From assembly GCF_039542035.1 (NCBI RefSeq), contig NZ_BAABHJ010000032.1, positions 1 through 64,000 of the forward strand: a DNA stretch of 64,000 nucleotides. The letters are read 5' to 3'. A model generated the notes under the pieces. The model was not told the origin of the DNA, did not search any database, and worked only from the letters and a program-made list of their open reading frames with translations. This stretch comes from Actinoallomurus liliacearum (GTDB lineage: Bacteria; Actinomycetota; Actinomycetes; Streptosporangiales; Streptosporangiaceae). Both the position numbers and the translations under genes were made by a program. Below are positions 50,561 through 59,569 of the stretch, in pieces (position 1 is the stretch's first letter; each line of letters begins with the position of its first letter).

Positions 50561-51452
50561 GCGGGCCGCCGCCCCGCGGCACGCTCCCAGGGAGCCCGGG
50601 GCACGGCGGAGGCGGGCGCGGCGCCGTCCCTCCCGAAGACCCGGGCGTACCCGGGCGACGTTCCTCACGTTGGTGCTCCTCGCGGTCGTCCTGGTCGTCG
50701 GCCGGACCTCGTGGGGAGCGGCGGAGATCGAGCGGCTGCGGCGGTTCCTGGAGTTCTACGTCGGTGTGTTCACCCTGCTGGCGGCGACCGCGGCGGTCGT
50801 CGCCGGGGTGGCCGCCGCGCAGCGGACCCTGCCGATCGGACTGCGCATCCTCGCCCAGGGCGCCCACCGCGCGACCGCGGTCATGGCCGTCGGTTTCCTG
50901 GTCACGCACATCGCCTTGAAGGTCATGGAGGCGCACGCGACCGTCTTCGACGCGTTCCTGCCCTTCACCGGCCACGGGCGGCGCGCCGTCCTGGTCGGCC
51001 TGGGCACCATCGCCGGTGACCTGCTGATCGTCATCGTCGCCACCGGCGTGCTGCGCGGCCGGTTCGTCACCGGCCCCCGGCCATGGCTGTGGCGCACGGT
51101 GCACGCGCTCGCGTACGTCATGTGGGCCGTGGCGATCGTCCACGGCCTGGCGGCCGGCCGCACCCCCAAGGCCTGGGTCACCTGGAGCTACCTGGTCTGC
51201 GCCGCCCTGGTGCTGGTCGCGGCGACGAGCCGGCTCCCGCGCCTGGCCCGTGACCGTCGCATGCTGCGCGCGCGCAAGGCCAGAGGCGACGGCCGGGTGA
51301 CGGGGACCGGGACGCGTCACGGCGCCGCCGACCCCCGCGACCGGGTGAGCGCGGAGGCCCGGGCCGCCGCGGAGACCGGCGACCTGCCCGACGAGCAGTT
51401 CTGGGCGGCGTTGCGCGCCGAGACCGCCCCATGGCTCGGTGACCGGAGATGA
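50547..51452 (+). CDS. Ferric reductase-like transmembrane heme protein
   Basis: A 301-residue protein: a basic N-terminal 35 residues, then about six helices. Histidines occur within or at the ends of helices (GAHRATAVMAVGFLVTHIALKVM and TVHALAYVMWAVAIVHGL), two per side, as in the heme-binding ferric-reductase/NOX core. A charged C-terminal tail (about 60 residues) follows. GTG 50547 has GGGAG upstream and lies inside the previous gene; the stop overlaps the NuoF-like start by 4 nt. Likely role: carry electrons from the cytoplasmic NuoF-like partner into or across the membrane. Confidence 0.78.
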   Translation: MPSSERAAAPRHAPREPGARRRRARRRPSRRPGRTRATFLTLVLLAVVLVVGRTSWGAAEIERLRRFLEFYVGVFTLLAATAAVVAGVAAAQRTLPIGLRILAQGAHRATAVMAVGFLVTHIALKVMEAHATVFDAFLPFTGHGRRAVLVGLGTIAGDLLIVIVATGVLRGRFVTGPRPWLWRTVHALAYVMWAVAIVHGLAAGRTPKAWVTWSYLVCAALVLVAATSRLPRLARDRRMLRARKARGDGRVTGTGTRHGAADPRDRVSAEARAAAETGDLPDEQFWAALRAETAPWLGDRR

Positions 51453-52924
51453 CGGACTTCCGGTACGTGGGGCCGCCGCGCCTCGGCCGCGGGCTGGACC
51501 GGCACCAGCGCATCGACCAGACGGCCCACCGCGCGGTGCACGGGGAGTTCCGGCGGCGTAGCCTGCGCGAACTGCTGGCACTGGCCGAAGAGGTCGACCT
51601 GCGCGGCCGCGGCGGCGCGGCCTTCCCCTTCGCCCGCAAGCTGAAGGCGGTCGTGTCGGCGGCCCGCCGTCAGGACGCCCAGACCGTCGTCCTGGTCAAC
51701 GCCACCGAGGGCGAGCCGGCCAGCGCCAAGGACAAGCTGCTGATGTCCCGCGCCCCGCACCTCATCCTCGACGGGGCGATGCTCGCCGCCCTCGCGCTCG
51801 GCGCCCGCGAGGTGGTCATCGGCGTGACCGACGGCGGCCGGGCCGGCCGGTCCATCCGCAGCGCGGTCGTGGAGAGCAACCTCGGCGGGTTCGTCCGCGT
51901 CGTCCGCCTCCCGGAGCGGTTCGTCACCGGTGAGGGCGGCGCGCTGGTCAACGGCGTCAACGGCGCCCCGGCGCTGCCCCCGGGCCGCAAGGTGCGGGCC
52001 GCCGAACGCGGCGTGGACGGGCTGCCCACCCTGTTGTCGAACGCCGAGACGTTCGCCCAGCTGGCGCTGTTGTCCCAGCTCGGCGCGGACCTCTACCGGG
52101 CCATCGGAACACCCGAGGAACCGGGCACCGTCCTCCTCACCGTCTGGGGGCCGAGCGGCCGGCCCGTCGTCGTCGAGGCCCCGGCCGGCACCCCGCTGTT
52201 CCAGGTGCTCGACCTGGGCCGCGCGGACGTCGGCCAGGGCGTCCTGATGGGCGGCTACCACGGCGCGTGGCTCACTCCCACCGCCGCGAACCGGGCCCGT
52301 GTCTCCCGCGCGGACATCGCCCGGGCGGGCGCCGCCCTCGGGGCCGGCATCATCCTGCCGCTCGCCGCGGACGTCTGCCCGCTGGGCGAGGTCGCCCGGG
52401 TCGCCGTCTACATGGGCATGGAGACCGCCGGGCAGTGCGGTCCCTGCCGCCTGGGGCTGCCGGCCCTCGCCCGGTCGCTGCGCGCGCTGGCGGAGGGCGA
52501 CTCGCGCTCCGAGGCCCTCGCGGCCGTACGGCAGGGCATGCAGGTCGTCAAGGGACGGGGAGCCTGCCACCACCCGGACGGCACGTCCCGGTTCATCGCC
52601 TCGGCGCTCGAGGTCTTCGAGGAGGACGTCGCCACCCACCTGGCCGCGGGAGGCTGCGGCCGTCCGGTACGCGGGCTGCTGCCGATCGACGGCGAGGAGG
52701 CGGCCGCGGAGGAGTCCGAGGACACCGGGCTGCGGCTGACCGTGGACTGGACCCGCTGCGCCGGGCACGGCCTGTGCGGGCACCTCGTCCCCGACCTCGT
52801 GAGCCTCGACGAACACGGCTTCCCGGTCGTCGAGAGCACGTCGGTGCCACGGCGACTGCTCCGTCAGGCCCATCAGGCGATCGAGATGTGCCCCGCGCTC
52901 GCCCTGCGCTTCAGAGACCCCTGA
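51449..52924 (+). CDS. NuoF-like NADH dehydrogenase subunit fused to a ferredoxin
   Basis: A 491-residue flavin/Fe-S protein. The FMN/NADH region has RGRGGAAFPFARKL (52-65) and NATEGEPASAKDK; the SLBB domain follows; the cluster-binding region has Cys330, Cys333 and Cys373, but the usual first cysteine of SCGxCxPCR is Ala327. Residues 430-485 form a small ferredoxin (CAGHGLC...EMCP, Cys437, 443, 481) suited to a 3Fe-4S cluster. It should take electrons from NADH and pass them to the heme membrane protein it overlaps. It is not part of a full complex I operon. Confidence 0.85.
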   Translation: MTDFRYVGPPRLGRGLDRHQRIDQTAHRAVHGEFRRRSLRELLALAEEVDLRGRGGAAFPFARKLKAVVSAARRQDAQTVVLVNATEGEPASAKDKLLMSRAPHLILDGAMLAALALGAREVVIGVTDGGRAGRSIRSAVVESNLGGFVRVVRLPERFVTGEGGALVNGVNGAPALPPGRKVRAAERGVDGLPTLLSNAETFAQLALLSQLGADLYRAIGTPEEPGTVLLTVWGPSGRPVVVEAPAGTPLFQVLDLGRADVGQGVLMGGYHGAWLTPTAANRARVSRADIARAGAALGAGIILPLAADVCPLGEVARVAVYMGMETAGQCGPCRLGLPALARSLRALAEGDSRSEALAAVRQGMQVVKGRGACHHPDGTSRFIASALEVFEEDVATHLAAGGCGRPVRGLLPIDGEEAAAEESEDTGLRLTVDWTRCAGHGLCGHLVPDLVSLDEHGFPVVESTSVPRRLLRQAHQAIEMCPALALRFRDP

Positions 52925-53410
52925 TCACGCCTCCGGAGGTCCCGTCTCCCCGCCGGTCGCGTCCAGGTGGTCCGCGAGGATCCGGCTGATCGTGCCGAGC
53001 GACTGGACCTGTTCGGCGTCGAGCGCGTCGAACAGCGCCCGGCGGACGGCCTCGACATGCCCCGGTGCCGCGGCGGCCAGCGCGGCGAACCCGTCGTCGG
53101 TGAGGACGGCGAGCTGACCGCGCCGGTCGGTGGGGCAGTCCTCCCGGCGCACCCAGCCGCGCTCCTCGAGCCGGGTGATCGCGTGGGACAGCCGGCTCGC
53201 GGAGACACGGGTGCCCTCGGCGAGCACGGACATCCGCAGCGTACGACCGGGTGTCTCCGAGAGGCGCACCAGGATCTCGTAGTAGGCGTGCGGGATGCCC
53301 GAGTCGCGGCGCAACTGCGCGTCGATCTCGTCGAGCAGCAGGCGGTGCGCCGTCAGGTACGCACGCCAGGTGCGCTGCTCATCGGGGCTCAGCCATCGGG
53401 TCTCGCTCAC
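52925..53410 (-). CDS. MarR-family transcriptional regulator
   Basis: A 161-residue MarR protein: SGIPHAYYEILVRLSETPGRTLRMSVLAEGTRVSASRLSHAITRLEERGWVRREDCPTDRRGQLAVLTDDGFAALAAAAPGHVEAVRRALFDALD holds the winged helix and wing (DCPTDRRG). Divergent from a DoxX gene, with two matching TTGA-N4-TCAA sites between, so it probably represses both itself and DoxX. Its gene ends head-to-tail against the NuoF-like stop. Confidence 0.93.
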   Translation of the reverse strand: MSETRWLSPDEQRTWRAYLTAHRLLLDEIDAQLRRDSGIPHAYYEILVRLSETPGRTLRMSVLAEGTRVSASRLSHAITRLEERGWVRREDCPTDRRGQLAVLTDDGFAALAAAAPGHVEAVRRALFDALDAEQVQSLGTISRILADHLDATGGETGPPEA

Positions 53411-53432
53411 CCGGACGAGTCTAGTCCTGTTG

Positions 53433-53473
53433 TTGAGCTTTCAAATAGCTGCTAGGTTCCTTGAACGTTCAAG
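53433..53473. promoter_or_regulatory. Two MarR boxes in the marR-doxX divergent promoter
   Basis: CTTGAACGTTCAAG (53460-53473) is a perfect 14-bp palindrome and TTGAGCTTTCAA (53433-53444) is a second TTGA-N4-TCAA site, 28 bp away. One lies near each promoter, fitting control of both genes by the MarR protein. Confidence 0.72.
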
Positions 53474-53502
53474 TACCCGGCTTTCCGGAGGAGTCCCGAC
53501 TC

Positions 53503-53937
53503 ATGTCCCGTCGCATTCCCTCACCCGTGGTCGACGTGGCCCTGCTCGTCGCCCGTGTCGCGATCGGCGTCGTCTTCGTCGCGCACGGCTGGCAGAAGCT
53601 GCACACCAACGGCCTGACCGCGACCGGGCACGCGTTCAAGATGATGGGCGTCCCCGCGCCGACGCTGTCGGCCTACTACGCCACCTTCGTCGAGCTCGGC
53701 GCGGGACTGCTGCTGATCCTCGGGCTCCTGACGCCCATCGCCGGCGTGCTGCTCTTCCTCGACATGGTCGGCGCGTTCCTGACGGTGCACGTCGACAAGG
53801 GCCTGTTCGTGGACAAGGGCGGCTACGAGCTCGTCCTCACCCTCGCCGCCGTCACCCTGGCCTTCGCGGCGGTGGGCGCCGGCCGCCTCAGCGTCGACGG
53901 GCTGTTCCGCCGGCGCACCCCCACGACCGCGTCCTGA
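53503..53937 (+). CDS. DoxX-family membrane protein
   Basis: A 144-residue protein with four helices and the DoxX pattern VARVAIGVVFVAHGWQKL, FVELGAGLLLILGLLTPIAGVLLFLDM and the C-terminal helix YELVLTLAAVTLAFAAVGAGRLSVDGLF. DoxX proteins are linked to quinone or thiol/oxidative-stress functions. ATG 53503 has GGAGGA upstream. Divergent MarR regulator with two shared operators. Confidence 0.92.
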   Translation: MSRRIPSPVVDVALLVARVAIGVVFVAHGWQKLHTNGLTATGHAFKMMGVPAPTLSAYYATFVELGAGLLLILGLLTPIAGVLLFLDMVGAFLTVHVDKGLFVDKGGYELVLTLAAVTLAFAAVGAGRLSVDGLFRRRTPTTAS

Positions 53938-53965
53938 GCGACCGCGCCCGGCCTGGCGGGGCCGC

Positions 53966-54175
53966 CTACCGCTCCGGCGCGGCGGGCGGCCCGTCCTCGC
54001 TCAGGTCGTGCAGGCCGATCCCGTGCCGCCGCAGCAGCCGTTCCAGCTCGGCCAGGTGGTAGCAGTAGCCGTCGCCGACGAGATAGCCCCGCCGGCTGAC
54101 GCGATAGCAGGGACGGTCGTCGAGGACGATCGCCTCGATGACCCAGCCGCCCGCCGCGCTCCAGCGTCCCGCCAC
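53966..54175 (-). CDS. Small conserved hypothetical protein
   Basis: About 69 residues (MAGRWSAAGGWVIEAIVLDDRPCYRVSRRGYLVGDGYCYHLAELERLLRRHGIGLHDLSED). The compact beta-beta-helix pattern with DRPCYRVSRRGYLVGDGY and the helix LAELERLLRRHG resembles short proteins I have seen in many actinomycete genomes, without known function. GTG 54175 and GTG/ATG further upstream are possible starts; none has a ribosome site. Confidence 0.6.
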   Translation of the reverse strand: MAGRWSAAGGWVIEAIVLDDRPCYRVSRRGYLVGDGYCYHLAELERLLRRHGIGLHDLSEDGPPAAPER

Positions 54176-54244
54176 GCCACAAAGGCTATGTGACCTGCGA
54201 CGATGACCGGACTGCGAGGAGCGCGGCACCCCAAGTGGCCGGCG

Positions 54245-55261
54245 TTACGCCGGCAGGACGTCGCGCGCGGCGATCGCGGCGCCGCGGGCCCCGGCCATGT
54301 CGAGGTCGGGGACCAGGGCGAATCGCGCGGCGCGGGCCTGCTCGTCCCGGAGCACCGTGTGCTCGCGGACCTTGTCCAGGAACCACTCGCGGAACTTCGG
54401 GCCGGTCTCGACGACGCCCCCGCCGACGAAGTACGCGCTCGGGTCGGTGAAGTTCGCGGCGATCGTGAAGAGGCGGCCGAGCGCGATCGCCTGCTGCTCG
54501 AAGATCTTCAGGGCGAGCGGGTCCTCCTTCTCGGCGTACCCCCGCACGAGCTTGGCCGCCTTGCCCGGTGTCTCGTCCGCCAGCGGATGCCCCTCGAACC
54601 GCGTGAGCCAGTACGGCAGCAGGTTGTTGGCGATGCCGGTGAGCGAGGCCACGCTCTCGGCGTCGGCGGAGAAGCCGCAGTTGCAGGCGGGCATCGGCTG
54701 GGCGTCCTCCAGCAGCCCGTGCATCGGGATGTGGACGTGCCCGAGCTCGCCGGCCATCCCGGCGGCGCCCTTGACGACCTTCCCGGCCTCGACCACGCCG
54801 CCGCCCAGGCCCGTGCCGACGATCGCGGAGACCGACGAGTGCCGGAACGCGTCGGCCCCGAAGTGGGCGTGGTGGGCGTACAGCGCCGCGGCGTTCCCGT
54901 CGTTGTTGTAGACGACCGGCAGCCGCAGGCGCTCCTCGAGAGCGGTGCGGATGTCGAAGCCCCACCACTCGGGCTGGGGGAAGTTGGTGGCGCCCTTGCT
55001 CGAGATCACGCCGGTCGCGCTCGCCGGGCCCGGGGTGTCCAGGCCGACGGCGCGTACCCGCGCCGGGTCGACACCGGTCACCTCGAGGACCCCCGCCAGG
55101 GACGCGGCCAGGGCCTCCACCGCCACTTCGGGCCCTTCCAGCACCCGGCTGGGGGTTTCCACGAGACGGTCGACGAGGAAGCTCCCCTCGGCGTCCAGCA
55201 CCGTCGCGTTGTTGCTGGTCCCGCCGTTGTCCAACCCGACGACCACCCACGTGTCCGGCAT
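54245..55261 (-). CDS. ROK-family sugar kinase
   Basis: A 338-residue ROK protein without DNA-binding domain. DNGGTSNNATVLD is the phosphate loop, NNDGNAAALYAH contains the catalytic Asp, GTGLGGGVVEAGKVVKGAAGMAGELGHVHI is the ROK signature region. The zinc motif CxCGxxGCxE is altered to CNCGFSADAE, losing the third cysteine. Glucose or an N-acetylhexosamine is the likely substrate. ATG 55261 has GGGGA upstream; the longer frame to 55399 is low-complexity. Confidence 0.87.
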   Translation of the reverse strand: MPDTWVVVGLDNGGTSNNATVLDAEGSFLVDRLVETPSRVLEGPEVAVEALAASLAGVLEVTGVDPARVRAVGLDTPGPASATGVISSKGATNFPQPEWWGFDIRTALEERLRLPVVYNNDGNAAALYAHHAHFGADAFRHSSVSAIVGTGLGGGVVEAGKVVKGAAGMAGELGHVHIPMHGLLEDAQPMPACNCGFSADAESVASLTGIANNLLPYWLTRFEGHPLADETPGKAAKLVRGYAEKEDPLALKIFEQQAIALGRLFTIAANFTDPSAYFVGGGVVETGPKFREWFLDKVREHTVLRDEQARAARFALVPDLDMAGARGAAIAARDVLPA

Positions 55262-55427
55262 TCCACATCCCCTTTCGGCCCCATGATGGTAAGGCTCGTG
55301 ACGACACGCACGGGAGGGGCCTGATCCGGCCGCGGTCGTCCCGCACTCGCTCACCCCGGTCGGCCGGTCGCGCCCCTGTCCCAGGGGTGGCTCGCGCACG
55401 CGGTCCGTCGGCGGTGACTCACCCGGT

Positions 55428-56309
55428 TCAGCGCTCGGGGACCGCGCCGGCAGGCGGCTTGACCGCGACGCCGCCGTACCCCCAGATGTTCCGGACGGCG
55501 CGTTCGAGTATCTCCGCGGGCTCCCCGTCGGGGTTCCAGGTGGCGGCCAGGCCGGGCTCGACCAGGTCCAGGCCGTCGAAGAACCGCAGGATCTCGTCGT
55601 AGGTCCGCATGTTCATCGTCGACGAGGCGTTGGCCCAGCCGGCGGAGGCGGCCAGGCCGGTCTCCGGGTCCGGGTCCAGTGACGCGTGCGTCAGGATGAG
55701 CATGCTGCCGGGCGCGAGCCCGGCCCAGAGCCGCTTCACCAGGCCGTACGGGTCCTCGTCGTCGCGGACGAAGTGCAGCACCGACACCAGCATCAGCGCG
55801 ACCGGCCGGTCGAAGTCGATGACGTCCCGTATCTCGGGAGTCGCGAGGATCTTCTCCGGCTCGCGCAGGTCGGCCAGGACGATGGTGACGCGGTCCCGGT
55901 GCTCGCCGGACAGCAGGGCCCGCGCGTGGGTCAGCACGATCGGATCATGGTCGACGTAGGCGATGCGGGCGTCGGGCGCCAGTTCGTGGGCGACCTCGTG
56001 CACGTTGCCGGCGGTCGGGATCCCGGTGCCGATGTCGAGGAACTGGGTGACGCCCCGGCGCACGGCGTACCGGACCGCGCGGCGCAGGAACAGCCGGCTC
56101 AGCCGGATGCTCTGCGGCATGTCCGGCATCGCCTCGAGCACCTTCTTCACGGCCGCCCGGTCGACCGCGAAGTTGTCCTTGCCGCCCAGCAGATAGTCGT
56201 ACATGCGAGCCGTGTGCGGCACCGAGGTGTCGAGGCCGGGGCCCCGGCGGGCGTGCGCGTCCGCGTCGGCGGGTGACGAGTCCCCGGGTCCTGCGGATTC
56301 GGACGCCAT
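55428..56309 (-). CDS. SAM-dependent methyltransferase, PF04672 family
   Basis: A 293-residue member of the actinomycete S-adenosyl methyltransferase family: DTSVPHTARMYDYLLGGKDNFAVDRAA near the start, FLDIGTGIPTAGNVHEVA (SAM loop), YVDHDPIVLTHARALL, and DFDRPVALMLVSVLHFVRDDEDPYGLV. Genes of this family are numerous in these genomes and their substrates are mostly unknown. ATG 56309 has GGAGGTG upstream. Confidence 0.93.
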   Translation of the reverse strand: MASESAGPGDSSPADADAHARRGPGLDTSVPHTARMYDYLLGGKDNFAVDRAAVKKVLEAMPDMPQSIRLSRLFLRRAVRYAVRRGVTQFLDIGTGIPTAGNVHEVAHELAPDARIAYVDHDPIVLTHARALLSGEHRDRVTIVLADLREPEKILATPEIRDVIDFDRPVALMLVSVLHFVRDDEDPYGLVKRLWAGLAPGSMLILTHASLDPDPETGLAASAGWANASSTMNMRTYDEILRFFDGLDLVEPGLAATWNPDGEPAEILERAVRNIWGYGGVAVKPPAGAVPER

Positions 56310-56414
56310 GGCACCTCCAGCTTGAAACCACCACCGATCCGGCGCGGTGATCAAGGATACGACGACGCGCGCGGCACGATCACGCCGCGACGTGGCGTTC
56401 CCGAGCGGGTCCGC

Positions 56415-59291
56415 TCACTTGCGCATGACCTCCGGCTCCTGGCGGCGGAGCATCCGGGCGACCAGGAAGGACAGCACGACCACCTGCAGGAGCATGACGC
56501 CCATGTCCAGGCTCCAGGTGCCGAGGTCCTGCTTCCACAGCGGGTCCGGCGGGGTGTCCCGGTGGGGGATCAGCTGACCGGCGTCGAGCGTGCCGGCCAT
56601 CGCGGCGAGCGCCCATCGGGCGGGCACCAGCCACGAGATCTGCTCCAGCACCGGCTTGCCGTCCAGGTGGACGAGGGCGCCGCAGAAGACCACCTGGACC
56701 AGCGTCGACATCACCAGGAGCGGCATCGTCATCTCGCTGGTCTTGACCAGCGCGGAGATCAGCAGGCCCATGGTCATCGCGGTGAAGGACAGCAGCGCGA
56801 TCGCGAGCACCAGCTCGATGAGCGGAGTCGTGAGCACGCCCTTGTCGTGCGTCGTGACGCCGAGCATGGCCACCAGGGTCAGCACGATCCCCTGCCCGAT
56901 GGTGATCAGGCCGAGCACGAGCAGCTTCGAGGCGAGATACGCGGATCTGGACAGCCCGACCGCGCGTTCTCGCTGATAGATCGGTCTTTCCTTGACGAGT
57001 TCACGCACCGCGTTGGCGGCGCCGGTGAGGCATCCGCCGATGCACAGGATGAGCAGGAGGTTGGCCGCCTGACCGTTCGTGCCCGGGCGTGCGAGCAGAT
57101 CGCCGGTGGGCACCACACGGGCCAGCAGGCCCATGATGATCGGGAGCAGCACGGTGATGCCGAGGAACATCGGGTCCGCGACGATGCCCCGCACGTACCG
57201 CCGGATCAGCGTGCTGAGCTGCTCCGGCCAGCTCTGCGGCTTGGGCGTCTGCTGGTACTCCGTGACCGGCCCGGTCTGCGGGGCGGCCGGCTGGACCAGC
57301 TCCGACTGGACGTACCGCTGGTGCTCGGCGGACCGCAGGTAGCGGCCGCCCCAGTCGATGGACGGGTCGTCGAACGCCTGGAAGACGTCCGCCCAGTCGT
57401 CGAAGCCCAGGAACGGCAGCGCCTCCTTCGGCGGGCCGAAGTAGGCGATCCGGCCACCCGGCGCCATGACGAGCAGGCGGTCGCAGATGTCGAGGTTCGC
57501 GACGCTGTGGGTGACCACCGCGACCGTACGGCCGTCGTCGGCCAGGCCGCGCAGCATCTGCATCACCGACTTGTCCAGGCCCGGGTCCAGGCCGGAGGTC
57601 GGTTCGTCGAGGAAGAGCAGCGACGGCTTGGTCAGCAGCTCCAGGGCGACGCTGACGCGCTTGCGCTGGCCGCCGGACAGCGCGGAGACCTTGTTGTCCC
57701 TGCGGTGGTCCAGCGCGAGTTCCTTGAGCACCTCGTCGACGCGCGCCTTGCGCTCGCTCTGCCGGGTGTCGTCGGGGAACCGCAGCTCCGCGGCGTACAG
57801 GAGCGCCCGGCGCACCGTCAGCTGGGTGTGCAGGATGTCGTCCTGGGGCACGAGGCCGATCCGGGAGCGCAGCTCGGCGTAGTCGCGGTACAGGTCGCGC
57901 CCGTCGTAGGACACCACGCCCTGGTCGGCGGGGCGCAGACCGGTGAGGGCGCGCAGCAGCGTCGACTTGCCCGAGCCACTGGGCCCGATGACCGCGACGA
58001 GGCACTTCTCCCCGAGCGGGAACGTCACGTGGTCGAGCAGCACCTTGCCCTTGTCGACGGTGACGGTGAGGTCGTGCGCGCTGAGCCGCACCGCGCCGGC
58101 GTCGACGTACTCCATGAGGACGTCGTCGACGAGGTGGAACGTCGAGGGTCCGATGCCGATGATGTCCTGCGGGCCGATCGGCGCGCGCTGCACCAGCCGC
58201 CCGTTGACGTAGGTGCCGCTCCGGCTGCCCAGGTCGACGATCTCGTACGTTCCGCCGGTGGAGCGCAGCTCGGCGTGCTGACGTGACACCCGCAGGTCCG
58301 CGATGACCATGTCGTTCTCGGGGCCGCGGCCGATGCGCACCACCCGCGAGCCGTCGAGCCGGCGGATCTGCGTGGGCTCGCGGTACTGGCCGCTCATCGT
58401 CTGCACGATCGGCGACCGCGGCCGTGGACCGTGCGCCGGCCGGCCGGGGGCGCCGCCGGGACCGGGCGGAGCCTGCTGGTACGGGCCCGAGCCGCCGCCG
58501 TATCCGGGAGGCGCCTGGGGAGCGGTGCCGCCGTACGGGGCGGGACGGCCCGCGGTGGACGGATCCGCCGTCGGGCGCTGACCGGGGTAGGCCTCGGGGC
58601 CCGGCGGGTATCCCTGCGGCGCGGTCCCACCCTGGGTGGCACCGGAGGCGGGCGGGTACCCCTGCGGCGCGGTCCCGCCGGGGGCGGCGCCGCCGGCGGC
58701 GGGCGGGTATCCGTACGGCGCGGTGCCGCCCGCCGGGGCGCCCCCGGAGGTCTGCGGATAGCCGTGCGGCGCGGTCCCGCCCGTGGCGGCCTGCGGAGGC
58801 GGGGGGTACTGGCCGGGGACGCCCGGCTGCGACGGGCCGGCGGGCGACGCCGCCTGCCAGGAACCGTCCTGCTGGTACGGCGCGGCCGGGCGGGGGGACG
58901 GCTCGGACGCGGGCGGCCGGCCGGGGGACGTGTAGCCGCCGCTCTGCCCGGCGGGCGACGCGCCGGGAGAGCCCGGCTGTACGGGTCCCGGCCCGGCCTG
59001 CGCGGCCCGGAAGACGAGCGGGACGCCCTCCTCGGGGTGACCGAGGCGGACCTGGGTGCCCGGAGCGACGACGGTCCGCTGGACCCGCCGGCCGTTCTGG
59101 AAGGTGCCGTTCGCGCTGCCGTTGTCCTCCAGCACCCACTGGCCGGCTTCGAATCGAAGGATCGCGTGCGTCCGGGAGACCCCGTCGACGGCGATGACGA
59201 TGTCCGATCCCGGATCCCGGCCCAGGCGGTAGGCGCGTCGTGGATCCAGAGCCACCGAAGTGCCGTTGCCATCCACGAAAAGCTGAGTCAC
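56415..59291 (-). CDS. FHA-FHA-ABCG-type ABC exporter
   Basis: A 958-residue protein with, in order: FHA domain 1 (about 15-95, GRDPGSDIVI...VSRTHAILRF...NGSANGTFQNGRRV), a Pro/Gly/Tyr-rich linker with repeated GGTAP.GYPP units (about 100-290), FHA domain 2 (about 300-390, GRGPENDMVI...VSRQHAELRS...SRSGTYVNGR), an ABC ATPase (GPSGSGKST near 437; LSGGQRKR; LLFLDEPTSGLD) and six C-terminal helices. FHA domains bind phosphothreonine, so control by a Ser/Thr kinase is expected. Substrate unknown; lipid or peptidoglycan-related export is usual. Start GTG 59291 with GGAAGGCGG upstream. Confidence 0.9.
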   Translation of the reverse strand: MTQLFVDGNGTSVALDPRRAYRLGRDPGSDIVIAVDGVSRTHAILRFEAGQWVLEDNGSANGTFQNGRRVQRTVVAPGTQVRLGHPEEGVPLVFRAAQAGPGPVQPGSPGASPAGQSGGYTSPGRPPASEPSPRPAAPYQQDGSWQAASPAGPSQPGVPGQYPPPPQAATGGTAPHGYPQTSGGAPAGGTAPYGYPPAAGGAAPGGTAPQGYPPASGATQGGTAPQGYPPGPEAYPGQRPTADPSTAGRPAPYGGTAPQAPPGYGGGSGPYQQAPPGPGGAPGRPAHGPRPRSPIVQTMSGQYREPTQIRRLDGSRVVRIGRGPENDMVIADLRVSRQHAELRSTGGTYEIVDLGSRSGTYVNGRLVQRAPIGPQDIIGIGPSTFHLVDDVLMEYVDAGAVRLSAHDLTVTVDKGKVLLDHVTFPLGEKCLVAVIGPSGSGKSTLLRALTGLRPADQGVVSYDGRDLYRDYAELRSRIGLVPQDDILHTQLTVRRALLYAAELRFPDDTRQSERKARVDEVLKELALDHRRDNKVSALSGGQRKRVSVALELLTKPSLLFLDEPTSGLDPGLDKSVMQMLRGLADDGRTVAVVTHSVANLDICDRLLVMAPGGRIAYFGPPKEALPFLGFDDWADVFQAFDDPSIDWGGRYLRSAEHQRYVQSELVQPAAPQTGPVTEYQQTPKPQSWPEQLSTLIRRYVRGIVADPMFLGITVLLPIIMGLLARVVPTGDLLARPGTNGQAANLLLILCIGGCLTGAANAVRELVKERPIYQRERAVGLSRSAYLASKLLVLGLITIGQGIVLTLVAMLGVTTHDKGVLTTPLIELVLAIALLSFTAMTMGLLISALVKTSEMTMPLLVMSTLVQVVFCGALVHLDGKPVLEQISWLVPARWALAAMAGTLDAGQLIPHRDTPPDPLWKQDLGTWSLDMGVMLLQVVVLSFLVARMLRRQEPEVMRK

Positions 59292-59569
59292 GAAACCGCC
59301 TTCCCGTCAATGCCCCGTAGCCCGGCGGAGCGGCTTGCCAGACCCCCGCACCCCACTGGCCGAGGCTAAACACTAGGGCTTCGCCGACATAAGCTGCAAT
59401 CTTTCGGAAAAGTGGTCGGCGTCCCCCAGGACCGCCATGTTGTGAGGGACACCCGATGTCCTGGCGGCGCGCCGGATTTGCCCCCGGGCCGCCTATCCTC
59501 GATCATTGACCGAATGTCCCCCGAGCCTCAGGCGTCTCATCAGGCGCATCCGGAGAGTGCCCCCGGGCG

